From: Tidjanibacter sp.
GTDB lineage: Bacteria > Bacteroidota > Bacteroidia > Bacteroidales > Rikenellaceae
Direction of reading: 5' to 3'
Assembly: GCA_017547065.1 (NCBI GenBank)
Contig: JAFYRC010000010.1
Location: 1 to 8,278, forward strand
DNA length: 8,278 bases
The notes under the pieces were generated by a model, which saw nothing but the letters and a program-made list of their open reading frames with translations, was not told the DNA's origin and searched no databases. The stretch's first letter is position 1; the number at the start of each line of letters is the position of its first letter. Below, in pieces: positions 1-6,765 of this stretch. Both the position numbers and the translations under genes were made by a program.

Positions 1-483
1 ACCGGGCTGACCATCCGACGAGCTAACCTGCACACCTGCTACACGACCCTGCAATGCCTGGTCGAAGGTGAAAGTGGGGGCTTTAAGCATATCGTGGAGT
101 TTCACGTTTGCCACTGCACCCGTAACATCTTTGATACTCTGGCGGCCATAACCTACCTCAACAACAATCTCCTCAACCATCTCGGCATTATCCTTCATGG
201 TTGCCACAATGCGAGTCTGTTTACCCACAGGACAAGTGTAGTCGGCATAACCGAGGTAGCTAAATACGAGTTTGTCGGAAGGCTTGGCAACAATCGAGAA
301 CTCACCATTGCGATTGGTGGCAGCACCCACTGCTGTGCCCTCAACCATAACGGTTACGCCTACCAGCGGATTTCCCTGCATATCAATCACCTTACCCGTA
401 ACGACGCCCTTCTGTGCAAAAGCAGCAGTCGACACCACTACAGCCATAAGGGTGAGCAATATCTGTTTAACAAAAGTCTTCAT
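1..483 (-). CDS. SusC/RagA-family TonB-linked outer-membrane transporter, N-terminal fragment
   Basis: This is the first 161 residues of a SusC-like porin, which imports glycan fragments across the outer membrane using TonB energy, normally with a SusD lipoprotein partner. The reading frame runs without a stop from the ATG at 481-483 to the window edge, where the remaining protein (these are usually about 1000 residues) is lost. Residues 1-23 form a signal peptide ending in AFA before Gln24. Residues 25 to about 105 match a carboxypeptidase-regulatory-like beta-sandwich (GKVIDMQGNPLVGVTV, then a NGEFSI segment and FSYLGY). Next come the SusC hallmark EEIVVEVGYG (104-113) and the start of the plug (DQALQGRVAGVQV, 141-153). 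The usual VVVVGYG block carries a Glu here. The start is favoured by the signal peptide and the A-rich leader. It lies 75 bp downstream of fucI, behind a strong hairpin. A SusD gene is expected next but is outside the window. The substrate cannot be read from this part. Confidence 0.93.
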   Translation of the reverse strand, partial: MKTFVKQILLTLMAVVVSTAAFAQKGVVTGKVIDMQGNPLVGVTVMVEGTAVGAATNRNGEFSIVAKPSDKLVFSYLGYADYTCPVGKQTRIVATMKDNAEMVEEIVVEVGYGRQSIKDVTGAVANVKLHDMLKAPTFTFDQALQGRVAGVQVSSSDGQPG

Positions 484-506
484 TTATTAGCAATTTTTTG
501 GTTATT

Positions 507-546
507 AACAAGCCCGCGGTGTCAGTTTTAACACCGCGGACTCGTT
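507..546 (-). promoter_or_regulatory. Strong RNA hairpin in the fucI-susC spacer (attenuator or terminator-like)
   Basis: Positions 531-546 and 507-522 form a 16-bp stem in minus-strand RNA, with a core CCGCGGUGU/ACACCGCGG. A further U-G pair between 530 and 523 extends it to 17 bp around a 6-nt loop. Three of the pairs are G-U wobbles on the minus strand, which would be A-C mismatches in plus-strand RNA, so the structure favours transcription in the gene direction. It begins 12 nt after the fucI stop codon and ends 23 nt before the susC ATG. The downstream sequence is AATAACCAAAAAATTG, with no U-run, so it is not a classic intrinsic terminator. Reduced read-through, RNA end protection or control of susC translation are all possible. 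The structure is seen in sequence; its role is inferred. Confidence 0.6.
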
Positions 547-558
547 GATTTAATGTTT

Positions 559-2331
559 CTATTTGTAGATAGGACCGTAGGTAGCGCAAGCACGGTAGTC
601 TGCGCCCTCAGCGTCCATGCCGAATGCCGACCAAGCCGAAGGACGGAAGATCTTCTCAGCAGGTACGTTGTGCATACATACGGGGATACGCAACATCGAA
701 GCCAAAGTGATAAGATCGGCACCGATGTGACCGTAGGTGATAGCACCGTGGTTTGCACCCCAGTTGTTCATCACGTCATAAACGCTCTTGAAGGGACCAT
801 CGCCGGTGAGGCGGGGTGCGAAGTAGGTGGTAGGCCACGAGGGGTCGGTACGCCAGTCGATGTGGTTGTGGATCTCCTCATCCACGCCTACTGCCCAACC
901 CTCGGCAATCTGCAATACGGGACCCTGACCTTTGATAAGGTTCAGACGGCACATGGTAACGGGCATATCGCCAACGGTGTAGAACTTCGACGAGTAGCCG
1001 CCACCGCGCATATACTCCCTACCTGCGGGGTGCCAAGTGGTTGCCTTCAAGCACTCCTCAGCCTCAGCCTCCGAAATCTCCCAGTAGGGTTTCATTACGG
1101 GCTGACCCTCAGCGTCTTTCTGACAGCCGGTTGCATCCAAGGTCGACGAACCCGAGTTAATCAGGTGGATAACACCATTTGCAGCCTTGCCGGTGAGCTC
1201 CTTACCAGTTGCAGCCTTCACAGCCTCGGGGCTCCAGTAGGTACGAACGTCCGAGAAGAGCTGTGCCTGGTTGGTCAAAAGGTGCATAAACAACATCGAA
1301 GCACCGTTGAGGGTATCGTTCTCAGTTGCGAAAGTGTAGGCCTCACGGATACCGTTCCAGTCGAACGACGAGTTGAGGATAGCCTCCGAGAAGTCGCCGT
1401 CGGGACGGAAGTCGGTCCACTGACGCTGACCCTGGAAACCACCAGCGATAGCGTTGTGGCCCATAGCCTCCTCCTCATAGCCCATCTCAGCCAATTTGGG
1501 GTTGCCAACCATAAGGTCGCGGAAGATGATGGTCATCTTCACAACATACTCCCAAACGCTGTCTTTCTCCTCACGCGAGTAGTGGAGGTGCTCAGGGTTA
1601 AGGTCTTTACCCTCGTTTACTTTGCAATATTTCTCGGTCCAAGCCATTGCTTTCTCAAACTCCTCGTGGTCGTAGATACCAAGCTCGATACGACGAGCAA
1701 TCTCCGAGCAGTCTACATACTCGCTACGCATACCGAGGTAGTCCTGGAAGAAGTCAGGGTCGGGCATAGAACCTGCGATACCCATCGAAACCGAACCAAT
1801 GTTGAGGTACGATTTACCCTTCATCTCCATAACTGCAACTGCAGCCCTACCGAAGCGGAGGAGTTTCTCCTCTACGTCGGGAGTGATGGTGTTGTCATCA
1901 ACATCCTGAACGTCGTGGCCATAGATACCGAATGCGGGCAGACCCTTCTGGTTGTGACCAGCAAGTGCCGAAGCCAAATATACAGCACCGGGGCGCTGGG
2001 TCTTATTGAAACCCCAGATAGCTTTGGGCATCAGGGGATCCATGTCGATAGTCTCCGAGCCATAGCACCAGCAGGGGGTAACCGACAAAACAGCACCAAC
2101 GTTGTTTACCGAGAATTTCTCGGTTGCCATTGCAGCCTCTGCCACGCCACCGATGGTGCGGTCAGCGATAACGCACTGTACGGGAGTACCGTCGCTATAA
2201 CGGAGTTTCTCCGAATAGAGTTTTGCAACACTCTCGGCCATACCCATGGTCATATCTTCGAGCGACTCACGGATACCACCCCTACGGCCGTCGATGATGG
2301 GGCGAATACCAATTTTAGGATAGTTTTTCAT
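559..2331 (-). CDS. fucI: L-fucose isomerase
   Basis: The enzyme interconverts L-fucose and L-fuculose in the cytoplasm (family members also take D-arabinose to D-ribulose) and uses a divalent metal, usually Mn2+. The 590 residues match the family length (E. coli FucI is 591), and from recall the sequence aligns with E. coli FucI almost without gaps. The N-terminus has [15 protein letters not shown], followed by [16 protein letters not shown] (84-99), YGHDVQD (137-143) and GGFQGQR (297-303). The metal and catalytic residues fall at the E. coli numbers: Glu337 in ATENDTLNG, Asp361 in [10 protein letters not shown] and His528 in NWGANHG. The C-terminus ends in YGPIYK, as in the family. No signal peptide is present. 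The start follows an A-rich leader, 25 bp after the symporter stop. No fuculokinase or fuculose-phosphate aldolase accompanies it here, so the rest of the fucose route must be encoded elsewhere. The protein looks intact, with no frameshift or lost motif. Confidence 0.97.
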   Translation of the reverse strand: MKNYPKIGIRPIIDGRRGGIRESLEDMTMGMAESVAKLYSEKLRYSDGTPVQCVIADRTIGGVAEAAMATEKFSVNNVGAVLSVTPCWCYGSETIDMDPLMPKAIWGFNKTQRPGAVYLASALAGHNQKGLPAFGIYGHDVQDVDDNTITPDVEEKLLRFGRAAVAVMEMKGKSYLNIGSVSMGIAGSMPDPDFFQDYLGMRSEYVDCSEIARRIELGIYDHEEFEKAMAWTEKYCKVNEGKDLNPEHLHYSREEKDSVWEYVVKMTIIFRDLMVGNPKLAEMGYEEEAMGHNAIAGGFQGQRQWTDFRPDGDFSEAILNSSFDWNGIREAYTFATENDTLNGASMLFMHLLTNQAQLFSDVRTYWSPEAVKAATGKELTGKAANGVIHLINSGSSTLDATGCQKDAEGQPVMKPYWEISEAEAEECLKATTWHPAGREYMRGGGYSSKFYTVGDMPVTMCRLNLIKGQGPVLQIAEGWAVGVDEEIHNHIDWRTDPSWPTTYFAPRLTGDGPFKSVYDVMNNWGANHGAITYGHIGADLITLASMLRIPVCMHNVPAEKIFRPSAWSAFGMDAEGADYRACATYGPIYK

Positions 2332-2350
2332 GTTGTTATATGTTTTTTTG

Positions 2351-2360
2351 TTTTACCTAT
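2351..2360 (-). repeat. 10-bp leader repeat, copy upstream of fucI
   Basis: The minus-strand sequence ATAGGTAAAA occurs here, overlapping the symporter TAG stop, 20 nt before the fucI ATG. An identical copy lies in front of the symporter. The match is short and A-rich, so it may reflect only the A-rich translation-start context common in Bacteroidota. Confidence 0.35.
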
Positions 2361-3835
2361 TTTTTGCAGCAGCATTTGCACTTCTTATCGAAGATCATAG
2401 TCAGCAAGAAGCCAACGAGCATGATCACGGTAGTACCGAACACGATAGCGAGTTTGCCATTGATTGCGGGAGTCTCGGCAGTCACCTGCATCAGAGCAAT
2501 CCAGATTACAACCAACATACCTGCAACAGCTGCGGTGATGGAAGCTGCACGGTTGGGCTTGCGAGCGATGAGGGTGAGCAAGAAGAGGCCCAATACACCA
2601 CCACTGAAAATCGAAGCCAAAGTCCACCAAGCATCCAAAACGCCGTCAACCTGCATCATAAGGATACCGATGATGATACCAACAACACCCACGATGAGCG
2701 AGGTGAGGTAGAGGGTCTTCATATCCTGCTTATCGTTACGCTCCTTTTTGCTGAAGTGCTGAACGAAGTCGCTGAGCACGATGGTAGCCGACGAGTTGAT
2801 GCTGGTAGCCACGGTCGACATACCTGCCGAGAAGATAGCGGCAATCACAAGACCGGTGATACCTGTGGGCAGACCGTGAACGATGAAATAGGGGAACACC
2901 TCGTCAGCCTTGGTACCTGCGGGCAGCAACTCGGGCTGTGCCTGGTAGTAGGAGAAGAGTGCAGTACCGATGAATACGAAGATCAACGACACGGGAACGT
3001 AGAGCAACGAACCGAACATGGTCGACTTAACAGCCTCCTTGGTCGATTTGGTGGTCATATACCTCTGAACGTAGTTCTGGTCGATACCGTAGTTGTTCAT
3101 GTTGGTGAACAAACCGTAGAGCAACAGCACCCAGAAGGTCGACTGGCTCAACGATGCACCAAAGCTACCAAGGCTGAACTTGTTGTGCTCGGCAGCAATC
3201 TGGAACAACTGAGTGGGGCCCTCGGGCATACCGAAGATGAGGATACCGGCACAAACCACAGCACCAACAATCAGGATGATACCCTGGATAGCGTCGGTCC
3301 ACACCACTGCGGCGATACCACCAAGAAGGGTGTAAACCATTGTTACAACACCAGTTACGATAATGATAGTCTGAATATCCCAACCAAACATCTTGTTAAT
3401 GGGCAGAGCCAACAGCAAGAGGATCGAACCGATGCGGCACACCTGGGTCAGAAGGTAGCAAATCGAAGCATAGCAACGAGCCCAGTAGCCAAACTTGGTC
3501 TCCAAATAGTGGTAAGCCGACACGCTGTTCACGCCCCTATAAAGAGGAATGAAGATCTTGGCTGCCAAAATCGTAGCGAAGGGAATCGAAATACTGAACA
3601 CGAAGGGGCTCCAGTTGCCCTTGAATGCATCTCCGGGGAGGCCCAAGAAGCTGATGCTACTTACGAAGGTTGCAAAGATACTCATACCCACAACCCACGA
3701 AGGCAGGCTACCCTCGGCCTTGGTAAATGCAGCACTGCTCTTGCGGCTCTTGAAGTAGAACGAGCAACCAAACAGCGCAACGCCACCAACGAAGATGAAA
3801 AATACTAAATAGTCAAGAAATGTAATCTCAGTCAT
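2357..3835 (-). CDS. Sodium:solute symporter (SSS family), substrate unknown
   Basis: This is an inner-membrane Na+-coupled transporter of the SSS/SLC5 superfamily, whose members import sugars, sialic acid, amino acids or vitamins. About 13 hydrophobic segments can be drawn over residues 6-482, the usual topology for the 492-residue size. Family motifs are present: the GGIAAVVWTDAIQG block (172-185), DQNYVQRY (252-259) and the sodium-site helix AIFSAGMSTVATSINS (333-348). The loop after it has ATIVLSDF. The N-terminus starts outside the membrane core without a cleaved signal peptide, as is normal. The protein ends in a short Lys/Cys tail with four cysteines in five positions (486-490). It sits between the aldolase (49 bp upstream) and fucI (25 bp downstream), so it probably carries the sugar or sugar acid used by one of them. 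L-fucose and a sialic-acid-like substrate are both plausible, and the sequence alone does not decide between them. Confidence 0.92.
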   Translation of the reverse strand: MTEITFLDYLVFFIFVGGVALFGCSFYFKSRKSSAAFTKAEGSLPSWVVGMSIFATFVSSISFLGLPGDAFKGNWSPFVFSISIPFATILAAKIFIPLYRGVNSVSAYHYLETKFGYWARCYASICYLLTQVCRIGSILLLLALPINKMFGWDIQTIIIVTGVVTMVYTLLGGIAAVVWTDAIQGIILIVGAVVCAGILIFGMPEGPTQLFQIAAEHNKFSLGSFGASLSQSTFWVLLLYGLFTNMNNYGIDQNYVQRYMTTKSTKEAVKSTMFGSLLYVPVSLIFVFIGTALFSYYQAQPELLPAGTKADEVFPYFIVHGLPTGITGLVIAAIFSAGMSTVATSINSSATIVLSDFVQHFSKKERNDKQDMKTLYLTSLIVGVVGIIIGILMMQVDGVLDAWWTLASIFSGGVLGLFLLTLIARKPNRAASITAAVAGMLVVIWIALMQVTAETPAINGKLAIVFGTTVIMLVGFLLTMIFDKKCKCCCKK

Positions 3836-3845
3836 GTTTCTCTAT

Positions 3846-3855
3846 TTTTACCTAT
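3846..3855 (-). repeat. 10-bp leader repeat, copy upstream of the symporter
   Basis: The second exact copy of ATAGGTAAAA on the minus strand lies 11 nt before the symporter ATG, at the end of a very AT-rich stretch (about 3853-3869). Neither spacer has a Shine-Dalgarno sequence. The spacing to the start codon differs between the two copies (11 and 20 nt), which weakens a functional reading. Confidence 0.35.
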
Positions 3856-3884
3856 ATTATATATTATAAAGCAGACCGCACCAA

Positions 3885-4799
3885 TTAGGCGTTCTTAACC
3901 TCTGCGCCGAGAGCCTCGAGAGCAGCAGCAACTTTTGCACGCTCCTCGGCACCGAACTTACGGTAGGGCCAAGCCAGGTGGTCGTTGCAGTAGCCCAAGA
4001 GCGAAGCTGCACACTTAACACCTTTGAGGTAGCTCGAACCATACTTACCAACGCTGTAAATCGAGGTGCTGATGGCCATAATCTGCTTCTGCAAGCGGCG
4101 AACCTCCTCTACGTTCTGAGCAGCTGCTGCGTTGTACATTGCAACATAGAGCTCGGGGAACATGTTGGCACCACCGTTTACACCACCGTCCATGCCGTGC
4201 AATACAGCCTCACCGGTGAGCTCCTCGGGACCAACGTAGAGTGCGAAGTCGGGCATGTCACGCAACAGATACTTCACGCTGTTGAGGTAGGTCATGTTGT
4301 GCGACGAATCTTTCAAACCAACGATGTTGGGGTGCTGTGCGAGAGCAACAACGGTCTTTGCCTCCAAGAACACCTTCACGTTCGAGGGCATGTTGTAGAT
4401 GTAGAGGGGAAGGCATACTTTATCAGCCAACTCGGTGTAGTACTCGATGAGCTCCTGCTGCGAGGGGGCGTAGTAGTAGGGAGCAGCGGCAACAACACCA
4501 ACAGCACCACACTCTTTTGCCTTCTCGGCCAACTTCACGCTCTCAGCAAGCGATGTGTCGGTGATACCAACCAACACGGGAACCCTGCCAGCAACCGCAC
4601 TGCAAACTACCTCTACAAACTCATAGCGGCATTTGTACGAGAGGCTCTGTGCCTCACCGGTAGTACCGAGGATGAAGATTGCGTGCACACCTGCACCAAT
4701 CATATTCTCAACCAAATTTTTTGCACCCTCAACGTCGAGTACATCGTCATCGAGCAGGGGGGTGATCATAGGAGGAATGATACCTTGAATCTTTTTCAT
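3885..4799 (-). CDS. DapA/NanA-superfamily class I pyruvate aldolase, not true DapA
   Basis: The 304-residue protein is a TIM-barrel lyase of the dihydrodipicolinate synthase / N-acetylneuraminate lyase superfamily. These enzymes form a Schiff base with pyruvate and make or cleave 2-keto acids. The barrel start (IIPPMITPL), the pyruvate-carboxylate motif GTTGE (45-49), the catalytic Tyr135 in YNMPS and the Schiff-base Lys163 in GLKDSS are all present, with a glycine-rich strand GMDGGVNGGANMFPELY (202-218). The arginine that DapA uses for the aspartate-semialdehyde carboxylate, just after YNxPS, is Asn140 here, so lysine biosynthesis is unlikely. The lysine motif is GLKDSS, not the ALKQTS type of E. 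coli NanA, so a classical sialic acid lyase is not supported either. A catabolic aldolase for a 2-keto-3-deoxy sugar acid or an ulosonic acid fits best. It has no signal peptide and so is cytoplasmic. It lies 41 bp after the SASA esterase gene and 49 bp before the symporter. Family confidence is high; substrate confidence is low. Confidence 0.9.
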   Translation of the reverse strand: MKKIQGIIPPMITPLLDDDVLDVEGAKNLVENMIGAGVHAIFILGTTGEAQSLSYKCRYEFVEVVCSAVAGRVPVLVGITDTSLAESVKLAEKAKECGAVGVVAAAPYYYAPSQQELIEYYTELADKVCLPLYIYNMPSNVKVFLEAKTVVALAQHPNIVGLKDSSHNMTYLNSVKYLLRDMPDFALYVGPEELTGEAVLHGMDGGVNGGANMFPELYVAMYNAAAAQNVEEVRRLQKQIMAISTSIYSVGKYGSSYLKGVKCAASLLGYCNDHLAWPYRKFGAEERAKVAAALEALGAEVKNA

Positions 4800-4840
4800 T
4801 TTGTTTGTGTTTTTAATGAGTTTATAAATCTATTTGTTTT

Positions 4841-6706
4841 TTAGTAATTGATTTTCTTTGCAATGGGCATAAAGCCTGCGTTAGCATCGCTCTCCCACTT
4901 CACAACGACTTTCTCGCCACGTTTCACATCACGGTAGGCCACCCACATCGGGCCCGAAATGCCACGTCTGCTATCAGAGTAGGTCATCTGGCTGTTGCGC
5001 AGAAGCTCCCAGCCTTTCTGTTTGTTCACCCAACTTGCGTTGCGGCAGAGCATATAGATACGGCCGTCTTTGTTGGCCACGAAGGTTACCTTGCAGGGAA
5101 TCACCTCGTCCTTCTTAAGCCACTGGGGCATCAGGTAGTCGAAGCCACAAAGGCCCTCGATGGGGTCAACAATCTGGAAGGAGCGATTGCTCCAGGGTTT
5201 AGCCTTGGGCTGGAACACACCCTTGGTGAAATTACCACCGGTAATGGTGAGCTCAACGTCGGAGAACTCGGGAATCCAAGCACGAGCGCTGAGTACATCG
5301 TTGTCGCTATCGGTACGGAACGAAGGTACGGGCAGGCCGTTAATGCTCTGCAAGTTACCCAAGCTCTCATCGAAGCAGTAGCGCACCTGTGCGGGCGAAG
5401 ACATACCCTCAACCCAAACTTTCACGCAGTTGTTAGCCACGATCTCGGCATTTGCCAAGTGGAACTCGCCACCGTCGCTCAACTGGAAGCCGATGACAGC
5501 CTTGTCGTAGCATACAAGTTTGCGGCCTGCGTCTTTGAAATATACATAGGCAGCACCACCCTTATACTCAACCTTATCGAACGAGGGGGATTTGTAGTCG
5601 ATTTTCTTACCATAGTGGTCGCCGAGGGCGCAAGCAGCCAACCTCTCACCCACAACGAGTTTGTTGCGGGGGTGGATGTCACCCATGCGGTCGGTCTGAT
5701 CCATGGTTACAACCATCTCAACGTGCTCCAACTGTGCAGCCGCTTTAGCCTGGCTCTCACGCAAAATAGCACCAGAGAGGCCATCATAAGTGTGGGGCAC
5801 AAGCTGTACGAGGTAGAAGGGAAGCTCGGGGTTGCGGAATTTCTCCCTCCAAGCATTGATCATTGCCACCTGCTGCTGATCGTAGTAGGTGTTGGAGTAC
5901 TTAACGTTAGCACAACCCTGATACCAGATGGCACCTGCAATGGTAGCCTTCTCGATGGGGTGGATACCCGCGTTGTACTGTGCACCGGGCAGATCGCGCA
6001 ACTCAACCTCGTTGGTTTTCTTGTTGACACGCTGGTTACCCTCCAAGCCCTGGGCAAAGATGGGATTGCCGTTTACCACCTCTGCGGGGGTCCAGCTCTC
6101 AATGTTAGTACCGCCATAGGCTGCACACACGAGGCCTACGGGAACTTTCAACTCCCTCTGCAACTTATCACCAAAGGCGTAGGCTACAGCCGAGAAGTTT
6201 TTCATATCTACGGGATTGCTAGTGGTCCAGGTAACATCAGCGATGTCGTCCTGGGGCTCAGCAGCCGAAATACGGCCGGTGTTGTAGAGGCGAATGTTCT
6301 GGTTGGGATACTCGAGGTACTCATTCACGTCGATCGACTTGGAGATGTACCACTGCATATTCGACTGGCCGGAGCAAACCCACACCTCACCAATCATCAC
6401 ATCCACGAAGGTGATCTCGTCGCTACCGCAGCTAACCTTCACCCACTCCTCCTTTGAAGCCTTCGAGGTCTTCAACTCGGCAGTCCAGCAGCCATCCTTG
6501 TCTGCCTTCACGCTCACAGCGTCTGCAAGCCACGAAGCCTGTACTTTTACAGTTGCACCAGCATCGGCCCAACCCCAAATGTTGGCCACCGACTCACGCT
6601 GCAACACCATGTTGTCACTAATAAAGGAGGGCAATCGCAGTGTTCCTGCAAATGCGGCCATGCTCATAAGGAGTGCAATAGCCAAACCTACAATCCTACG
6701 TTTCAT
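4841..6706 (-). CDS. Exported SASA-family (sialate O-acetylesterase-like) carbohydrate esterase
   Basis: This secreted SGNH-type esterase probably removes O-acetyl groups from sugars. Despite the family name, members act on acetylated sialic acid, xylan or pectin. Residues 1-20 are a signal peptide ending in AFA. Residues 22-103 form the N-terminal beta-sandwich (LPSFISDNMVLQR, WGWADAGATV). The SASA core starts at GEVWVCSGQSNMQW with nucleophile Ser115, continues through AAYGGTNIESW (195-205) and ends at the Asp343/His345 pair in GDIHPRNK. The usual WYQGEsN block reads WYQGCAN (261-267), so the conserved Glu is Cys265. A second sandwich ends in NLQSINGLPVPSFRTD (451-466), typical of the family. 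Residues from about 481 to 621 form an additional C-terminal domain that I do not recognise. At 621 residues the protein is longer than many homologues for that reason. It follows the propeller-esterase gene by 59 bp. Periplasmic or surface location is inferred from the signal peptide. Confidence 0.9.
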   Translation of the reverse strand: MKRRIVGLAIALLMSMAAFAGTLRLPSFISDNMVLQRESVANIWGWADAGATVKVQASWLADAVSVKADKDGCWTAELKTSKASKEEWVKVSCGSDEITFVDVMIGEVWVCSGQSNMQWYISKSIDVNEYLEYPNQNIRLYNTGRISAAEPQDDIADVTWTTSNPVDMKNFSAVAYAFGDKLQRELKVPVGLVCAAYGGTNIESWTPAEVVNGNPIFAQGLEGNQRVNKKTNEVELRDLPGAQYNAGIHPIEKATIAGAIWYQGCANVKYSNTYYDQQQVAMINAWREKFRNPELPFYLVQLVPHTYDGLSGAILRESQAKAAAQLEHVEMVVTMDQTDRMGDIHPRNKLVVGERLAACALGDHYGKKIDYKSPSFDKVEYKGGAAYVYFKDAGRKLVCYDKAVIGFQLSDGGEFHLANAEIVANNCVKVWVEGMSSPAQVRYCFDESLGNLQSINGLPVPSFRTDSDNDVLSARAWIPEFSDVELTITGGNFTKGVFQPKAKPWSNRSFQIVDPIEGLCGFDYLMPQWLKKDEVIPCKVTFVANKDGRIYMLCRNASWVNKQKGWELLRNSQMTYSDSRRGISGPMWVAYRDVKRGEKVVVKWESDANAGFMPIAKKINY

Positions 6707-6765
6707 ATTCTACTTAAGTTTTGTGTATTTTTAGTGTTTTGTTTCTAACCAAGGGGAGCAATGTG

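Noticed and set aside
94..531. Plus-strand open frame of 145 codons near the left edge
   Set aside because: The minus strand here encodes an unmistakable SusC N-terminus with signal peptide and VGYG motif. The plus frame also runs into the hairpin spacer and has no recognisable motif.
507..546. Calling the spacer hairpin a standard rho-independent terminator
   Set aside because: No U-run follows the stem on the minus strand, and the next gene starts 23 nt later in the same direction.
553..2400. Plus-strand open frame of 615 codons opposite fucI
   Set aside because: It is fully antisense to a clear fucI with all catalytic residues. Its translation is rich in Val/His/Thr with no recognisable domain, and it arises because the fucI codons rarely place stops in that frame.
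2330..3808. Plus-strand open frame of 492 codons opposite the symporter
   Set aside because: It shadows a clear 13-helix SSS transporter. The translation is a His/Asp/Glu/Gln-rich sequence, the expected complement of hydrophobic codons, with no family motif.
3885..4799. Naming the aldolase nanA or dapA
   Set aside because: The DapA Arg is missing and the lysine motif is unlike classical NanA. The presence of a 'sialate esterase' neighbour alone is weak evidence because SASA enzymes act on many glycans.
3978..4844. Plus-strand open frame of 288 codons opposite the aldolase
   Set aside because: It is antisense to a well-supported enzyme and has no recognisable motif or start context.
5459..6457. 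Plus-strand open frame of 332 codons opposite the SASA esterase
   Set aside because: It lies wholly within the esterase gene on the other strand and has no domain signature.
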